Assembly: GCA_903901975.1 (NCBI GenBank) | Contig: CAIUTB010000040.1 | Span: 17,775 to 81,774, forward strand | DNA: 64,000 bases | Source of the DNA: an uncultured Bacteroidales bacterium | Lineage (GTDB): Bacteria > Bacteroidota > Bacteroidia > Bacteroidales > Paludibacteraceae | Direction: 5' to 3' | In this document: positions 53,312-61,725 of the stretch, in pieces | Layout: every line of letters begins with the position of its first letter | Numbering within the stretch: the stretch's first letter is position 1 | The notes under the pieces: model-generated | Told to the model about the DNA's origin: nothing | Databases searched by the model: none | The model's input: only the letters and a program-made list of their open reading frames with translations | Made by a program: the position numbers and the translations under genes

Positions 53312-54742
53312 TTATTTTTTAAGTTCATACTTGTAAATCACTTTCTTATTTTTTGAAATATCAGTATTGTCGGTATTTACGAACTCGAATACAGCCTTAT
53401 CTTTTTGAATGCCGACGCGCAGATAGCCCGGATTCAGGAAAATATCATTATTCTGATAGCCATATTCGGCAGCTTGATTAGAAACTCTGGTACGCTTACT
53501 TCCGGGCTGTGAAATGCACTGGTAAATAATTCCATCCTTTTCCTGACGGGCAAATAAATGATCGTGACCGTGAAAAACTACTGAAACATGATTTTTTAGC
53601 AACAAATCGTGAATAGGCATTTCCCAGCTTGGTCGGTGAGTTGAAAAACCGTTTGTTCCATCCGGATTCTTTCCGCCCCATTCATACAATCCGGCAACTT
53701 CCACTCCTCCTCGGGCTTTTCCTTTCATATCGACTCCACCTACCAAATTATGAATAAACACAAATTTGAATGTTGCTTTTGAATTTTCCAGGGTGGATTT
53801 CAACCAGTCGTATTGGGTTTTTCCCAATGTTCTGTCCCAGGGATTATCCATTCCCGAGCGTCCGGTAAATAAAAAGGGGTCGAGTACAATAAACTGGGCA
53901 TTTCCCCACTCAAATGCGTAATAATCCTGCGGAAGTCCGATAAATGGAAGTTCTGAAGAATCTCCGGAATATAAGTTATTCGGCACTGGGTTTGGGAAAT
54001 AGGTTTTTCGGGTCAGGTTGGACCAAACAGTCGTGTTATTTTCAGTTCCATTCAATCGTTGACCGCTTTCGCCATCGTGATTTCCCAACACAAAAAATAA
54101 GGATGACGAACTGCACAATAATCCGAAATAATAGCGCTGTGCAATGTACTGATTGAAAGCATTTTTATATTGCTCACGGTATTTGTCAGTCATAAAGGTA
54201 TCACCCAAATCGAAATGAAAATCGGCCGAATCACTTGCCGCATTTAGCAAGGTGGTTTTATAGTTTTCTACTGCTGCATTTTCGTCCAAATGCGAATCGG
54301 CAGTGATCGTAAATCTAAAGTTTGAGTTTTTTGACCGTTGGGTATGAAAATGATAAACATCAGAAACTGTTTTTCCATTATCAAAAATGATCTGGTAAAA
54401 GTATTGTTTATCGGATTGCAAATCAGTCAACAGAACTTCTGTTGGTTTAGCTGGTTCAAACAACAGTTGCTTCGTTTTCAACTTTTTATCTGTCGAATTC
54501 CAGTATTCAACTTGTCCGCTGGATGGTTTATAACATAAAATGGATAGGGTAATTGAATTGGCTGTGGGTCGACCCAAAATAATATCATACGAATGAGTTG
54601 GTACTACAGTATTGAATACTTCTGCTTCCCGATTATCCTTCCGGGAACTTTTAGGTTTTTCATTGCGTTGTCCAACTACAAATGTAAAAAAAACAAGTCC
54701 CAATAAAAGACTTATTTTGCGTTTAAATTTTTGCATTGACAT
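53312..54742 (-). CDS. secreted metallophosphoesterase with PAP-like N-terminal domain (copy 1)
   Basis: The 476-residue protein has a signal peptide, an FnIII-like purple-acid-phosphatase N-domain (~50-135, ILGRPTANSITLSIL) and a calcineurin-type domain. The metal ligands are all present: TADSH (Asp149, His151), DLGD (Asp178/181), GNHD (221-223), FIHN and HGHDH. ATG 54736 is an equally possible start. It lacks a T9SS domain. It is 5 nt after the response-regulator gene and is a paralogue of the metallophosphoesterase at 56519. The substrate is a phosphate ester of unknown kind. Confidence 0.88.
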   Translation of the reverse strand: MSMQKFKRKISLLLGLVFFTFVVGQRNEKPKSSRKDNREAEVFNTVVPTHSYDIILGRPTANSITLSILCYKPSSGQVEYWNSTDKKLKTKQLLFEPAKPTEVLLTDLQSDKQYFYQIIFDNGKTVSDVYHFHTQRSKNSNFRFTITADSHLDENAAVENYKTTLLNAASDSADFHFDLGDTFMTDKYREQYKNAFNQYIAQRYYFGLLCSSSSLFFVLGNHDGESGQRLNGTENNTTVWSNLTRKTYFPNPVPNNLYSGDSSELPFIGLPQDYYAFEWGNAQFIVLDPFLFTGRSGMDNPWDRTLGKTQYDWLKSTLENSKATFKFVFIHNLVGGVDMKGKARGGVEVAGLYEWGGKNPDGTNGFSTHRPSWEMPIHDLLLKNHVSVVFHGHDHLFARQEKDGIIYQCISQPGSKRTRVSNQAAEYGYQNNDIFLNPGYLRVGIQKDKAVFEFVNTDNTDISKNKKVIYKYELKK

Positions 54743-54747
54743 CCGGA

Positions 54748-55467
54748 TTAAATCATAAAGTTCTTATCCACAAATTCCTGAAACTGAAGCTTGTATTGCA
54801 GACTTACAGGAATGATTGTTCCATCATCGTAAACTATTTCATTACGTTCAATCATATTGACTTTCTGAAGGCTGACAATATAGGATTTATGAACCCGCAT
54901 AAACATAGAAGCTGGTAATTGACTTTCAAGCGATTTCAGACTAATCAGCGACATAATGGGTTTTCTGCTAGTCAGGTGAATTTTTACATATTCGCTCATA
55001 CCCTGAATATAAGTAATTTCACTGAAATTAATACGGATAATTTTATATTCCGACTTGATAAACAGAAAATCCTTCGTAGCTTCAACCAGAGAATTTTTTT
55101 CATTTCGTATTTCAAGCCACTCTTTAGCCTTATTTACTGCTTTTGAAAACTCAGGCATATCAATCGGTTTCAGTAAATAATCAAGCGCATCAGCTTTAAA
55201 ACCTTCGATTGCATATTCGCTATAGGCTGTTGTGAAAATGAAAACCGGTTTCTTTTTCAGGTTATTCACTAATTCGAATCCGCTTAGGTCGGGCATCTGA
55301 ATATCTACAAACAATAAATCAATTTCATTGTCATTCAAATACTTAAATGCTTTTACCGGATTTGTAAACTTATCGACCAGTTCCAAAAATGGAGTCTGGT
55401 TTATGTAGCGTTCGAGCACACTCAATGCTAGCGGCTCATCATCAACAATCACACATTTAATAGTCAT
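54748..55467 (-). CDS. LytTR-family response regulator
   Basis: The 239-residue protein has a receiver domain with phosphoacceptor Asp55 (LLFVDIQMPD) and the switch residues TTAYSEYAIEGF. A LytTR DNA-binding domain follows (~135-235, IQGMSEYVKIHLTSRKPIMS, FMRVHKSYIV). It overlaps the kinase gene by 4 nt. LytTR regulators bind direct repeats upstream of their targets; the surrounding secreted enzymes are the natural regulon. Confidence 0.93.
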   Translation of the reverse strand: MTIKCVIVDDEPLALSVLERYINQTPFLELVDKFTNPVKAFKYLNDNEIDLLFVDIQMPDLSGFELVNNLKKKPVFIFTTAYSEYAIEGFKADALDYLLKPIDMPEFSKAVNKAKEWLEIRNEKNSLVEATKDFLFIKSEYKIIRINFSEITYIQGMSEYVKIHLTSRKPIMSLISLKSLESQLPASMFMRVHKSYIVSLQKVNMIERNEIVYDDGTIIPVSLQYKLQFQEFVDKNFMI

Positions 55468-56519
55468 GTTAAGGGTATTTTAAGGGTTATATCGAAGTAT
55501 TTTTCAGGGGAATTGAGACTTAATGAAAAGTTTTGGCCATACAGCATTTTCAAGCGATTTCTACTGTTTTCAATGCCTAAACCACCCGTTTCGGTACCTG
55601 TATTTCGGTTCGATTTCAGATTAAAGCAATTAAATACCAGCATTTTATCCTCGAAAACGAAGGAAATTACAATTTTACTTTTTGAATCAGTTCCTCCACC
55701 ATGTTTAAACGCATTCTCAATGAATGCTATAAACAATAAAGGCGGAATTTCGAACTCCTTAAATTTTTCAGGGATTCTGAGTTCAACGATCATTTCATTT
55801 TCGAAACGGAGTTTCATCAAATCGATATAACTTTGTACAAACTCAAACTCTTTACTTATCAATACTTTGCCGCTTTCATTTTCATAAAGCATATAGCGCA
55901 TCAGTTTCGATAGCTTCATGACAGCATCCCTGGCTTTAGCTGAATCAAGATCAATTAATGCATAAATATTATTCAGTGTATTCATCAAAAAATGCGGACT
56001 TACCTGATAACGAAGCATTTCAAGTTGCATTTCTGAATTTTGTGTTTCAAGAATATACTGTTTTTCTTCATTTTCATACCATTTTTTCGAAAACAACAAA
56101 CCCGCATCAACACCCAGTATCAACACCGAATAAATCAATAATTGGGCGTATGGTGGAATTGGAGTAGGACGGGATGCTGCTGCTATAGTAGATAAATCCG
56201 CTGGTTTTACGTTCAGAATAACATCTATATAATAGTAACATAGTGTAAATGCAGAGATGAGTAATACAATAGAAATTAGATAGCTGACATACTTTTGCCT
56301 TAGCATAAGCTTTGGAGCTAAAAGCCAGTGATTCAGAATAAAAAGCGGGAGAAGTAAGGACTGGTCCTTCCAGATTTTCAAAACGTGAAGCCAGCTAATT
56401 TCATTTTTTACACGCGTAAAAATAACCGGCATTAAAAATAATACCATAAAAATAAAACCGATAATAATAAGTTCAAAATTACGGTTTATTTTTTCGTTTT
56501 TAAAAGGAGATTGATTCAT
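55464..56519 (-). CDS. LytS-type sensor histidine kinase
   Basis: The 351-residue protein has four transmembrane helices (about 17-35, 53-70, 78-100 and 125-144) and no large periplasmic sensor. A His_kinase domain with His176 (YQVSPHFLMNTLNNIYALID) and an ATP-binding domain (PPLLFIAFIENAFKHGGG, GGLGIENSRNRL) follow. It overlaps its partner regulator by 4 nt and the phosphoesterase stop region by 1 nt, so it is translated as part of the operon it probably controls. Confidence 0.92.
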   Translation of the reverse strand: MNQSPFKNEKINRNFELIIIGFIFMVLFLMPVIFTRVKNEISWLHVLKIWKDQSLLLPLFILNHWLLAPKLMLRQKYVSYLISIVLLISAFTLCYYYIDVILNVKPADLSTIAAASRPTPIPPYAQLLIYSVLILGVDAGLLFSKKWYENEEKQYILETQNSEMQLEMLRYQVSPHFLMNTLNNIYALIDLDSAKARDAVMKLSKLMRYMLYENESGKVLISKEFEFVQSYIDLMKLRFENEMIVELRIPEKFKEFEIPPLLFIAFIENAFKHGGGTDSKSKIVISFVFEDKMLVFNCFNLKSNRNTGTETGGLGIENSRNRLKMLYGQNFSLSLNSPEKYFDITLKIPLT

Positions 56520-58198
56520 TATTCAACCATAAATAGTTTGTAGAAAGTAAGTTCATTTCCAAGATTTACTGTTACAATATACATGCCTCTGCAAAAATGG
56601 TTTCCGTTACTGTCAATAAGTTTTAGGGCTATTGTCTGACCCGAATCAAAAGACTGATTGAAAAATGTTTGTTTTAATAATCTGCCATCCAGTGCATGAA
56701 TCGTAACCGAAAAACTTTTTTCAACTGGCTGTGAAAAAGAGATATTCAAATAATCGGAAGCCGGATTTGGAAATACATTCAGCTCTGTTGCACTTGTCAG
56801 GATCAGGTTGTTTAGAGCGCTGATAGTCTTTGCTTTAACCGAATAGGAATATACAAGCTGACCATTTTTAAGAATATCCGATTCATCTTTGGGTAATCGT
56901 GAACTAACATAATCCACCTTAACACTATCGGGATTTACTGTCACACGTATATGACCCGATCCTTTCAGTACCGTTCCGGTAAAAGCACTTGCATTGGCAA
57001 TATAGCCCAGGGAATACGAAGAATCTGCAGGCATGGGAATGGTTTGATAAACAAGGTTATCCATACTTTCGTAGGCATAGAGGTGGTCGTGTCCCTGAAA
57101 AAAAACATTCACATGATTGGCTACCATCAATTGATGAATAGGCATTGCCCAACCCGGACGATTGGTTGCAAATTTGTTTGTTCCATTGTCCAGTCCTCCC
57201 CATTCAAAAGTTTTGGCAATCTCCACTCCACCACGGGTTTCGCCCAGGACATGGTGTGTAAAAACGAATTTGTATTTCGCCATACTTGTTTCAAGTGTTT
57301 GTTTCAGCCAGTCGTATTGAGTTTTTCCAATGGTCCATTCCCAGTTTCGGGGTTTTACATTGGCAGAATAATATCTCCAGCCGTCAACAACCACAAATAG
57401 TGCATCTCCCCATTCAAAGGCATAATAATTCTCGGGTTTATTCATTCCAAAGCCTTCCACTTCATTATTGCCGGAGTAAAATCCATCAGGTTCGGGATTT
57501 GGATAATACATTTTACGCCAAAGTGTTTCGTAGGTTGCCAGATTATCAGGTGGAGTTTGAAGCAGATAATAGCCACTTTCACCCTCATGATTTCCCTGAC
57601 AGAAGAAGAATGGCATGGAATGACAAACCAATCCAAAATGAGGAAGATTATCGAGCATAAGTTGCTGAACCTGTGCACTATTTCGGGTAAGATTAGTTAT
57701 TTTATCCAAATGGTCATCACCAAATGTATCACCAAGGTCGAGCATAAAGTCTGGATTATCATGCAATTGATTCTGCAAGCAAATGTCCCACAAGGGATGA
57801 TAGCCTTTCGGATCATAGGGGTGAGGATCAGCTTCGATTGTAAATACAAACGGACTGCCTTTTTTGCGTTGGGTAATGAAATGATGCTCAGTTCCTGCCA
57901 GGTATATGCTTGAACCTGTTTTTCGGTATCTTGTTCTGTAATAGTAGCGGGTCTCATTTGTCAATCCGCTTATTTTTGTAACCACCGGTTGACCAACAAC
58001 ACTTGTAACGACAGGAGTTGTAGCTGTATAATTTCCACTCAACACACCATATTCGATATAGGTGTCAACCTGAGAATCGAACAAAATGCTGGCTGTTATG
58101 GATACATCAGTTGGGCGACCGAGTATTTCGGTAAATGTTTGGGCCGAAAGTCTAGCAAAAATTAGTACTGACGTTATGATTAACAGATATTTCTTCAT
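56519..58198 (-). CDS. T9SS-secreted metallophosphoesterase (copy 2)
   Basis: The 559-residue protein has a signal peptide, a PAP-like N-domain (EILGRPTDVSITASILF), a metallophosphoesterase domain and a T9SS sorting domain (FPNPASDYLNISF to GMYIVTVNL). The metal motifs are EADPH, DLGDTFGDD, GNHE, THHVLGE and QGHDH; two of them differ from copy 1 (ADPH for ADSH, GNHE for GNHD) without loss of ligand type. It starts 2 nt after the arylsulfotransferase-like gene. This copy is surface-exported; copy 1 has no T9SS domain. Confidence 0.9.
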   Translation of the reverse strand: MKKYLLIITSVLIFARLSAQTFTEILGRPTDVSITASILFDSQVDTYIEYGVLSGNYTATTPVVTSVVGQPVVTKISGLTNETRYYYRTRYRKTGSSIYLAGTEHHFITQRKKGSPFVFTIEADPHPYDPKGYHPLWDICLQNQLHDNPDFMLDLGDTFGDDHLDKITNLTRNSAQVQQLMLDNLPHFGLVCHSMPFFFCQGNHEGESGYYLLQTPPDNLATYETLWRKMYYPNPEPDGFYSGNNEVEGFGMNKPENYYAFEWGDALFVVVDGWRYYSANVKPRNWEWTIGKTQYDWLKQTLETSMAKYKFVFTHHVLGETRGGVEIAKTFEWGGLDNGTNKFATNRPGWAMPIHQLMVANHVNVFFQGHDHLYAYESMDNLVYQTIPMPADSSYSLGYIANASAFTGTVLKGSGHIRVTVNPDSVKVDYVSSRLPKDESDILKNGQLVYSYSVKAKTISALNNLILTSATELNVFPNPASDYLNISFSQPVEKSFSVTIHALDGRLLKQTFFNQSFDSGQTIALKLIDSNGNHFCRGMYIVTVNLGNELTFYKLFMVE

Positions 58199-58200
58199 TT

Positions 58201-59871
58201 TTATCTTTTAATAAGTCGGGTAGTTTGAATTGTATTCTCTGATTTCACTTTCAAAAAATAAATCCCGGCTGAAACTGTTGAAAAATCCTGATTTTCAATT
58301 TGTTTCCCATTCCAAACTGATTGACCGATTGAATTTATTAATTCGTAATTTTCATTTCCACTTGCATCAAGAATACTTATTTTGTTTGAAAACGGATTTG
58401 GAAAAACGTTGAAATCGCTTGTATTAATGCCACTTACAAAAGTATTATATTTTTCAATAAAATCACCTGCTGTCATTGTTTTTCCGCTAAATGCTGCATA
58501 ATCCAAAGGGTATTTATATACTCTGAACACTGAATTCATTGTCTCACCTACTCTGGCTGCATCAACATCAGGGGCAACACCCTGAGTTATTACTCCGTTT
58601 TGTTGAACCGGACATACATATTTCCATACAACTTCACCTGCTGAAGTAACTTCGCGAAATTCACCAATAGTACCCGAGCACATAATTGTGTTTCCATTGG
58701 GTAATCGTTCAGCTCCGGATATATTTTCGGAATACATTGGATATTGTGTTGACCCCTGATAAAACCACGAATAAGTCGCTGGTAAGAATTTAGAGCCAAC
58801 AGTTACTGCATAGTTTCCATTGGCATCCACAGCCGGAGTGAATTCATCTACTGTAGAATAAATATTTGAACCTCCACGCCCTAAACCATTATCAAAACAG
58901 GTCATATTTCCGGCACCAGGATAGCCTGGTTTTACCCATTCTACATCATGTTGCTGGAAAAAGCGTTGATCGCTGGCTGTTCCTGCACCGTAGCATATCG
59001 GGTTTCCCCAACGGTACAACAAATCACCACCTTTACCACGTTTTCCACCGGCATGACTTTTAGCTTCGGCTGTAGTGGTGCTGTGGTCGATGATCCAAAC
59101 TTCGCTGTTACCACGTACACTCATGGCTATTTGATCGAATTGTTCATTGTAGTCAATCGAGTTCATATGATTCCAGAAAGCGGGAAGTTTCTTGCCGTCG
59201 CCATCACAATCCACCAATTCTGGATGCAACTTTGGCGTTCCAGAATTTAGTTTTGTAGCGTCAAAATCCTGAATTAGATGATCCCAGGTATGCCATTCCC
59301 ACACCACCGTTCCACCTTTTGGATAAGTTGGTTTGATTTCGGCTACATAATCGGGTAAAACTATTGCAGGTAGTTGTTGTGTTTTAGGATCTAATTGAAA
59401 ATTAGCTGAATTAAACCCTGCAGCAACACATTCAGCAAGAGTCTTCTTTTCAATTACCAACATAATTATATTTCCATTTGGCAAAATATGTATGTCGTGA
59501 TGTTGCATATAAGTATCTGTTGAGAAATCAAGTTCCCAAACCAGATTATCATCCCAATCGTATTCTTCAATTCGACCACCTTCACCTCCACCGCTACTGA
59601 GTCTGCCAGGAGTCATGCACGAACGCAAAATGTGTCCGTTTGGCAGAAGATATACCGATTGCCCGGGAGGATAGGTGCTTTTTGACCATTGATGAACTAC
59701 ACGACCTTCGTTGTTTATCAGATAGGTTGTATGATATTGTTTGGGTGCAAACAAGGTATATCCTTTGTAAACTTTGGATGTATCGTTAAGGAATAAGCCA
59801 ATAGTGCGTGTTTGTGCAAAAATGGATATTGAACTCATTATCAAGAGTATTGATATAATTGCTTTTTTCAT
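58201..59871 (-). CDS. T9SS-secreted arylsulfotransferase-like beta-propeller (copy 1)
   Basis: The 556-residue protein has a signal peptide, a propeller-type ASST domain and a T9SS sorting domain (FPNPFSNKISILD). ASST-like marks are YLINNEGRVVHQW, MQHHDIHILPNGNIIMLVIE, the segment after HMNSIDYNEQFDQI, WIIDHSTT, and the repeated RLPNGNTIMCSG. ASST enzymes move sulfate between phenolic esters without PAPS. A likely catalytic His cannot be fixed from sequence alone; HHDIH and the QQHD segment are candidates. Activity on sulfated glycans or phenols is inferred. A paralogue precedes it. Confidence 0.82.
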   Translation of the reverse strand: MKKAIISILLIMSSISIFAQTRTIGLFLNDTSKVYKGYTLFAPKQYHTTYLINNEGRVVHQWSKSTYPPGQSVYLLPNGHILRSCMTPGRLSSGGGEGGRIEEYDWDDNLVWELDFSTDTYMQHHDIHILPNGNIIMLVIEKKTLAECVAAGFNSANFQLDPKTQQLPAIVLPDYVAEIKPTYPKGGTVVWEWHTWDHLIQDFDATKLNSGTPKLHPELVDCDGDGKKLPAFWNHMNSIDYNEQFDQIAMSVRGNSEVWIIDHSTTTAEAKSHAGGKRGKGGDLLYRWGNPICYGAGTASDQRFFQQHDVEWVKPGYPGAGNMTCFDNGLGRGGSNIYSTVDEFTPAVDANGNYAVTVGSKFLPATYSWFYQGSTQYPMYSENISGAERLPNGNTIMCSGTIGEFREVTSAGEVVWKYVCPVQQNGVITQGVAPDVDAARVGETMNSVFRVYKYPLDYAAFSGKTMTAGDFIEKYNTFVSGINTSDFNVFPNPFSNKISILDASGNENYELINSIGQSVWNGKQIENQDFSTVSAGIYFLKVKSENTIQTTRLIKR

Positions 59872-59907
59872 AATTGTAAATTGTAAATGATTAAATTGTA
59901 AATTGTT

Positions 59908-61713
59908 CTATCTCGTATAAATCATTTTTTTGCTGACTCTTCCATTATTATTCATTAGAACATAAAAGTAAAGTCCCTGATTCACCCGATTTCCGGAGTC
60001 GTTGGTTCCATCCCAAATGACAGTGTTTTTTCCACTGAAAAACAGTTGTTCAGTCAGATTTTTCACCACTTTTCCTTGTAAATCATATACCACTACTTTT
60101 AATTTTTGATCGCTTGGAAGTTGAAATTCTATATTTGTATTTACACTGAAAGGATTTGGAAAATTCTGAGTTTCAATACCATTATTTATATTTTCTGCTA
60201 TCTTTTGGATGGCAGTAATATCGGCAGGAACAAGATAGGATGGGTCGTAACCGGTCATAGTTTTTCCCGCAGTCAGGTCATGGCCTGCCAAAGCCGGATG
60301 AGTGGCCGTATAACGATATGCTCTGAAAGCTGCATTGTCAGTTGGGTAGGTGTCAGTTTTAATTTTTTTGATACCACTTCGGGTAAATGGATTAATGTAT
60401 TCCCAAACAATAGATGTATCAGCCGGACACACTTCGAAAAAATGTCCTGAATTCATAGCACAAACAAAGGTATTTCCATTAGGTAATCGTTGAGCACTTG
60501 AACCAATGGTACTAAAAAATGAAGTGTTATTTTTACTCGAATAGTTCCAAACAACTTGCTTCGAGATATTTTTCTTTTCCTTCATTAAATTTGTATTTGC
60601 CGGACTAACAATATTATATCCGGCAGTTGGTGGATCTACATAAGCCGTTGTTTTAATACCCGCTGAATTCAAATAACCATTAATTTCAAAAATATAGGAT
60701 TGAGGGGTCATCTCATACAGATTCTGTCCATTATTGAAAATCAGGAAGTTTCCTTCGCCGTTCAATCCAGGTTTAATCCACTGAATATCGTGCGCTCCAC
60801 CAATTTGTTTGTTTCCGGTAGAGGTTTTTTCGGGGTTTGTTGAAAATGAGGGTGCCAACCCTTGACCATATTTATAAGGATCACCAAAACGGTATAGGAA
60901 GTTGCCTACAGATGATGCAGCAAGTGCAATTGAAGCAGCTGAATCATTTTTCACAAAGGTATTTCCATGATCAATGACGTAAAATTCACCGTGAACAGAG
61001 TTTATCACAACCTGATCCAATTGTTGGTTGTAATCCATTGAATTACAGTGCAACCAGTCGCTTTTCAACGGATTACCCGTCATATTGATATTGATTTTGC
61101 CCGGAGTGTTTTTTACCACTCCGTAAGTGGCTGTTTTGGTTGCATCAAAATCCTGAACCACATGGTCGAAAAATGCCCATTCCCAAATAACTTTTCCTGC
61201 ACGATTTACTTCCACCACCACATCCAACTGAACGCCGGTATAAGTTCCACCGCTTGCATTTGCGGGGTTCGCCCCTATAGCCAAGCATTGTGCAGATGTA
61301 TAATCTTTGTTGGCTATGTACATAAAAGTGGAATCAGCTAATTTGGGATTATAGATTTTTACAAAGTCATGATGCGGATGATAATTTGTTCGTTTTTCGG
61401 TGTACGACCAAACCGTATTTCCATTCCAGTCGAGTTCTTTCCACACATTGGAATTGCTCGGGTCACCGCCCACAGCGTCGAGTAGTGTTCCACCTTCGGT
61501 GAAACGGGGATTGGTTCCGATTTTCCAGGAATGAATCACATGACCTTCCATATCAATCAGATAGCTTGCTCCACCCGAACCAAACAACGTGTATCCATTG
61601 TAAGCTTTTGAACTGTTCCAGTAGCGGGTTTCGGTAGGAATAAAAAAACATTCCTGTGCAACAAAAGCCACTGTGGAACTAAAAAAAATAAATAATAAAA
61701 TGAATCTCTTCAT
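59908..61713 (-). CDS. T9SS-secreted arylsulfotransferase-like beta-propeller (copy 2)
   Basis: The 601-residue protein has a signal peptide (FFSSTVAFVAQ), the same ASST-like propeller as the next gene (YLIDMEGHVIHSWKIG, HPHHDFVKI, HCNSMDYNQQLDQVVI, RLPNGNTFVCAM) and a FlgD-like/T9SS C-terminus (FPNPFSVNTNIEFQLPSDQK, GTNDSGNRVNQGLYFYVL). It is the second gene visible in the operon, 12 nt behind the DUF1566/FGE-like gene and 36 nt before its paralogue. Divergence between the two copies is large, so they may act on different esters. Confidence 0.82.
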   Translation of the reverse strand: MKRFILLFIFFSSTVAFVAQECFFIPTETRYWNSSKAYNGYTLFGSGGASYLIDMEGHVIHSWKIGTNPRFTEGGTLLDAVGGDPSNSNVWKELDWNGNTVWSYTEKRTNYHPHHDFVKIYNPKLADSTFMYIANKDYTSAQCLAIGANPANASGGTYTGVQLDVVVEVNRAGKVIWEWAFFDHVVQDFDATKTATYGVVKNTPGKININMTGNPLKSDWLHCNSMDYNQQLDQVVINSVHGEFYVIDHGNTFVKNDSAASIALAASSVGNFLYRFGDPYKYGQGLAPSFSTNPEKTSTGNKQIGGAHDIQWIKPGLNGEGNFLIFNNGQNLYEMTPQSYIFEINGYLNSAGIKTTAYVDPPTAGYNIVSPANTNLMKEKKNISKQVVWNYSSKNNTSFFSTIGSSAQRLPNGNTFVCAMNSGHFFEVCPADTSIVWEYINPFTRSGIKKIKTDTYPTDNAAFRAYRYTATHPALAGHDLTAGKTMTGYDPSYLVPADITAIQKIAENINNGIETQNFPNPFSVNTNIEFQLPSDQKLKVVVYDLQGKVVKNLTEQLFFSGKNTVIWDGTNDSGNRVNQGLYFYVLMNNNGRVSKKMIYTR

Positions 61714-61725
61714 AGTCGTAAATTT

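Noticed and set aside
57442..57957. Short minus-strand frames inside the metallophosphoesterase gene
   Set aside because: They are out-of-frame shadows of the 559-residue phosphoesterase, which has all metal motifs in one frame.
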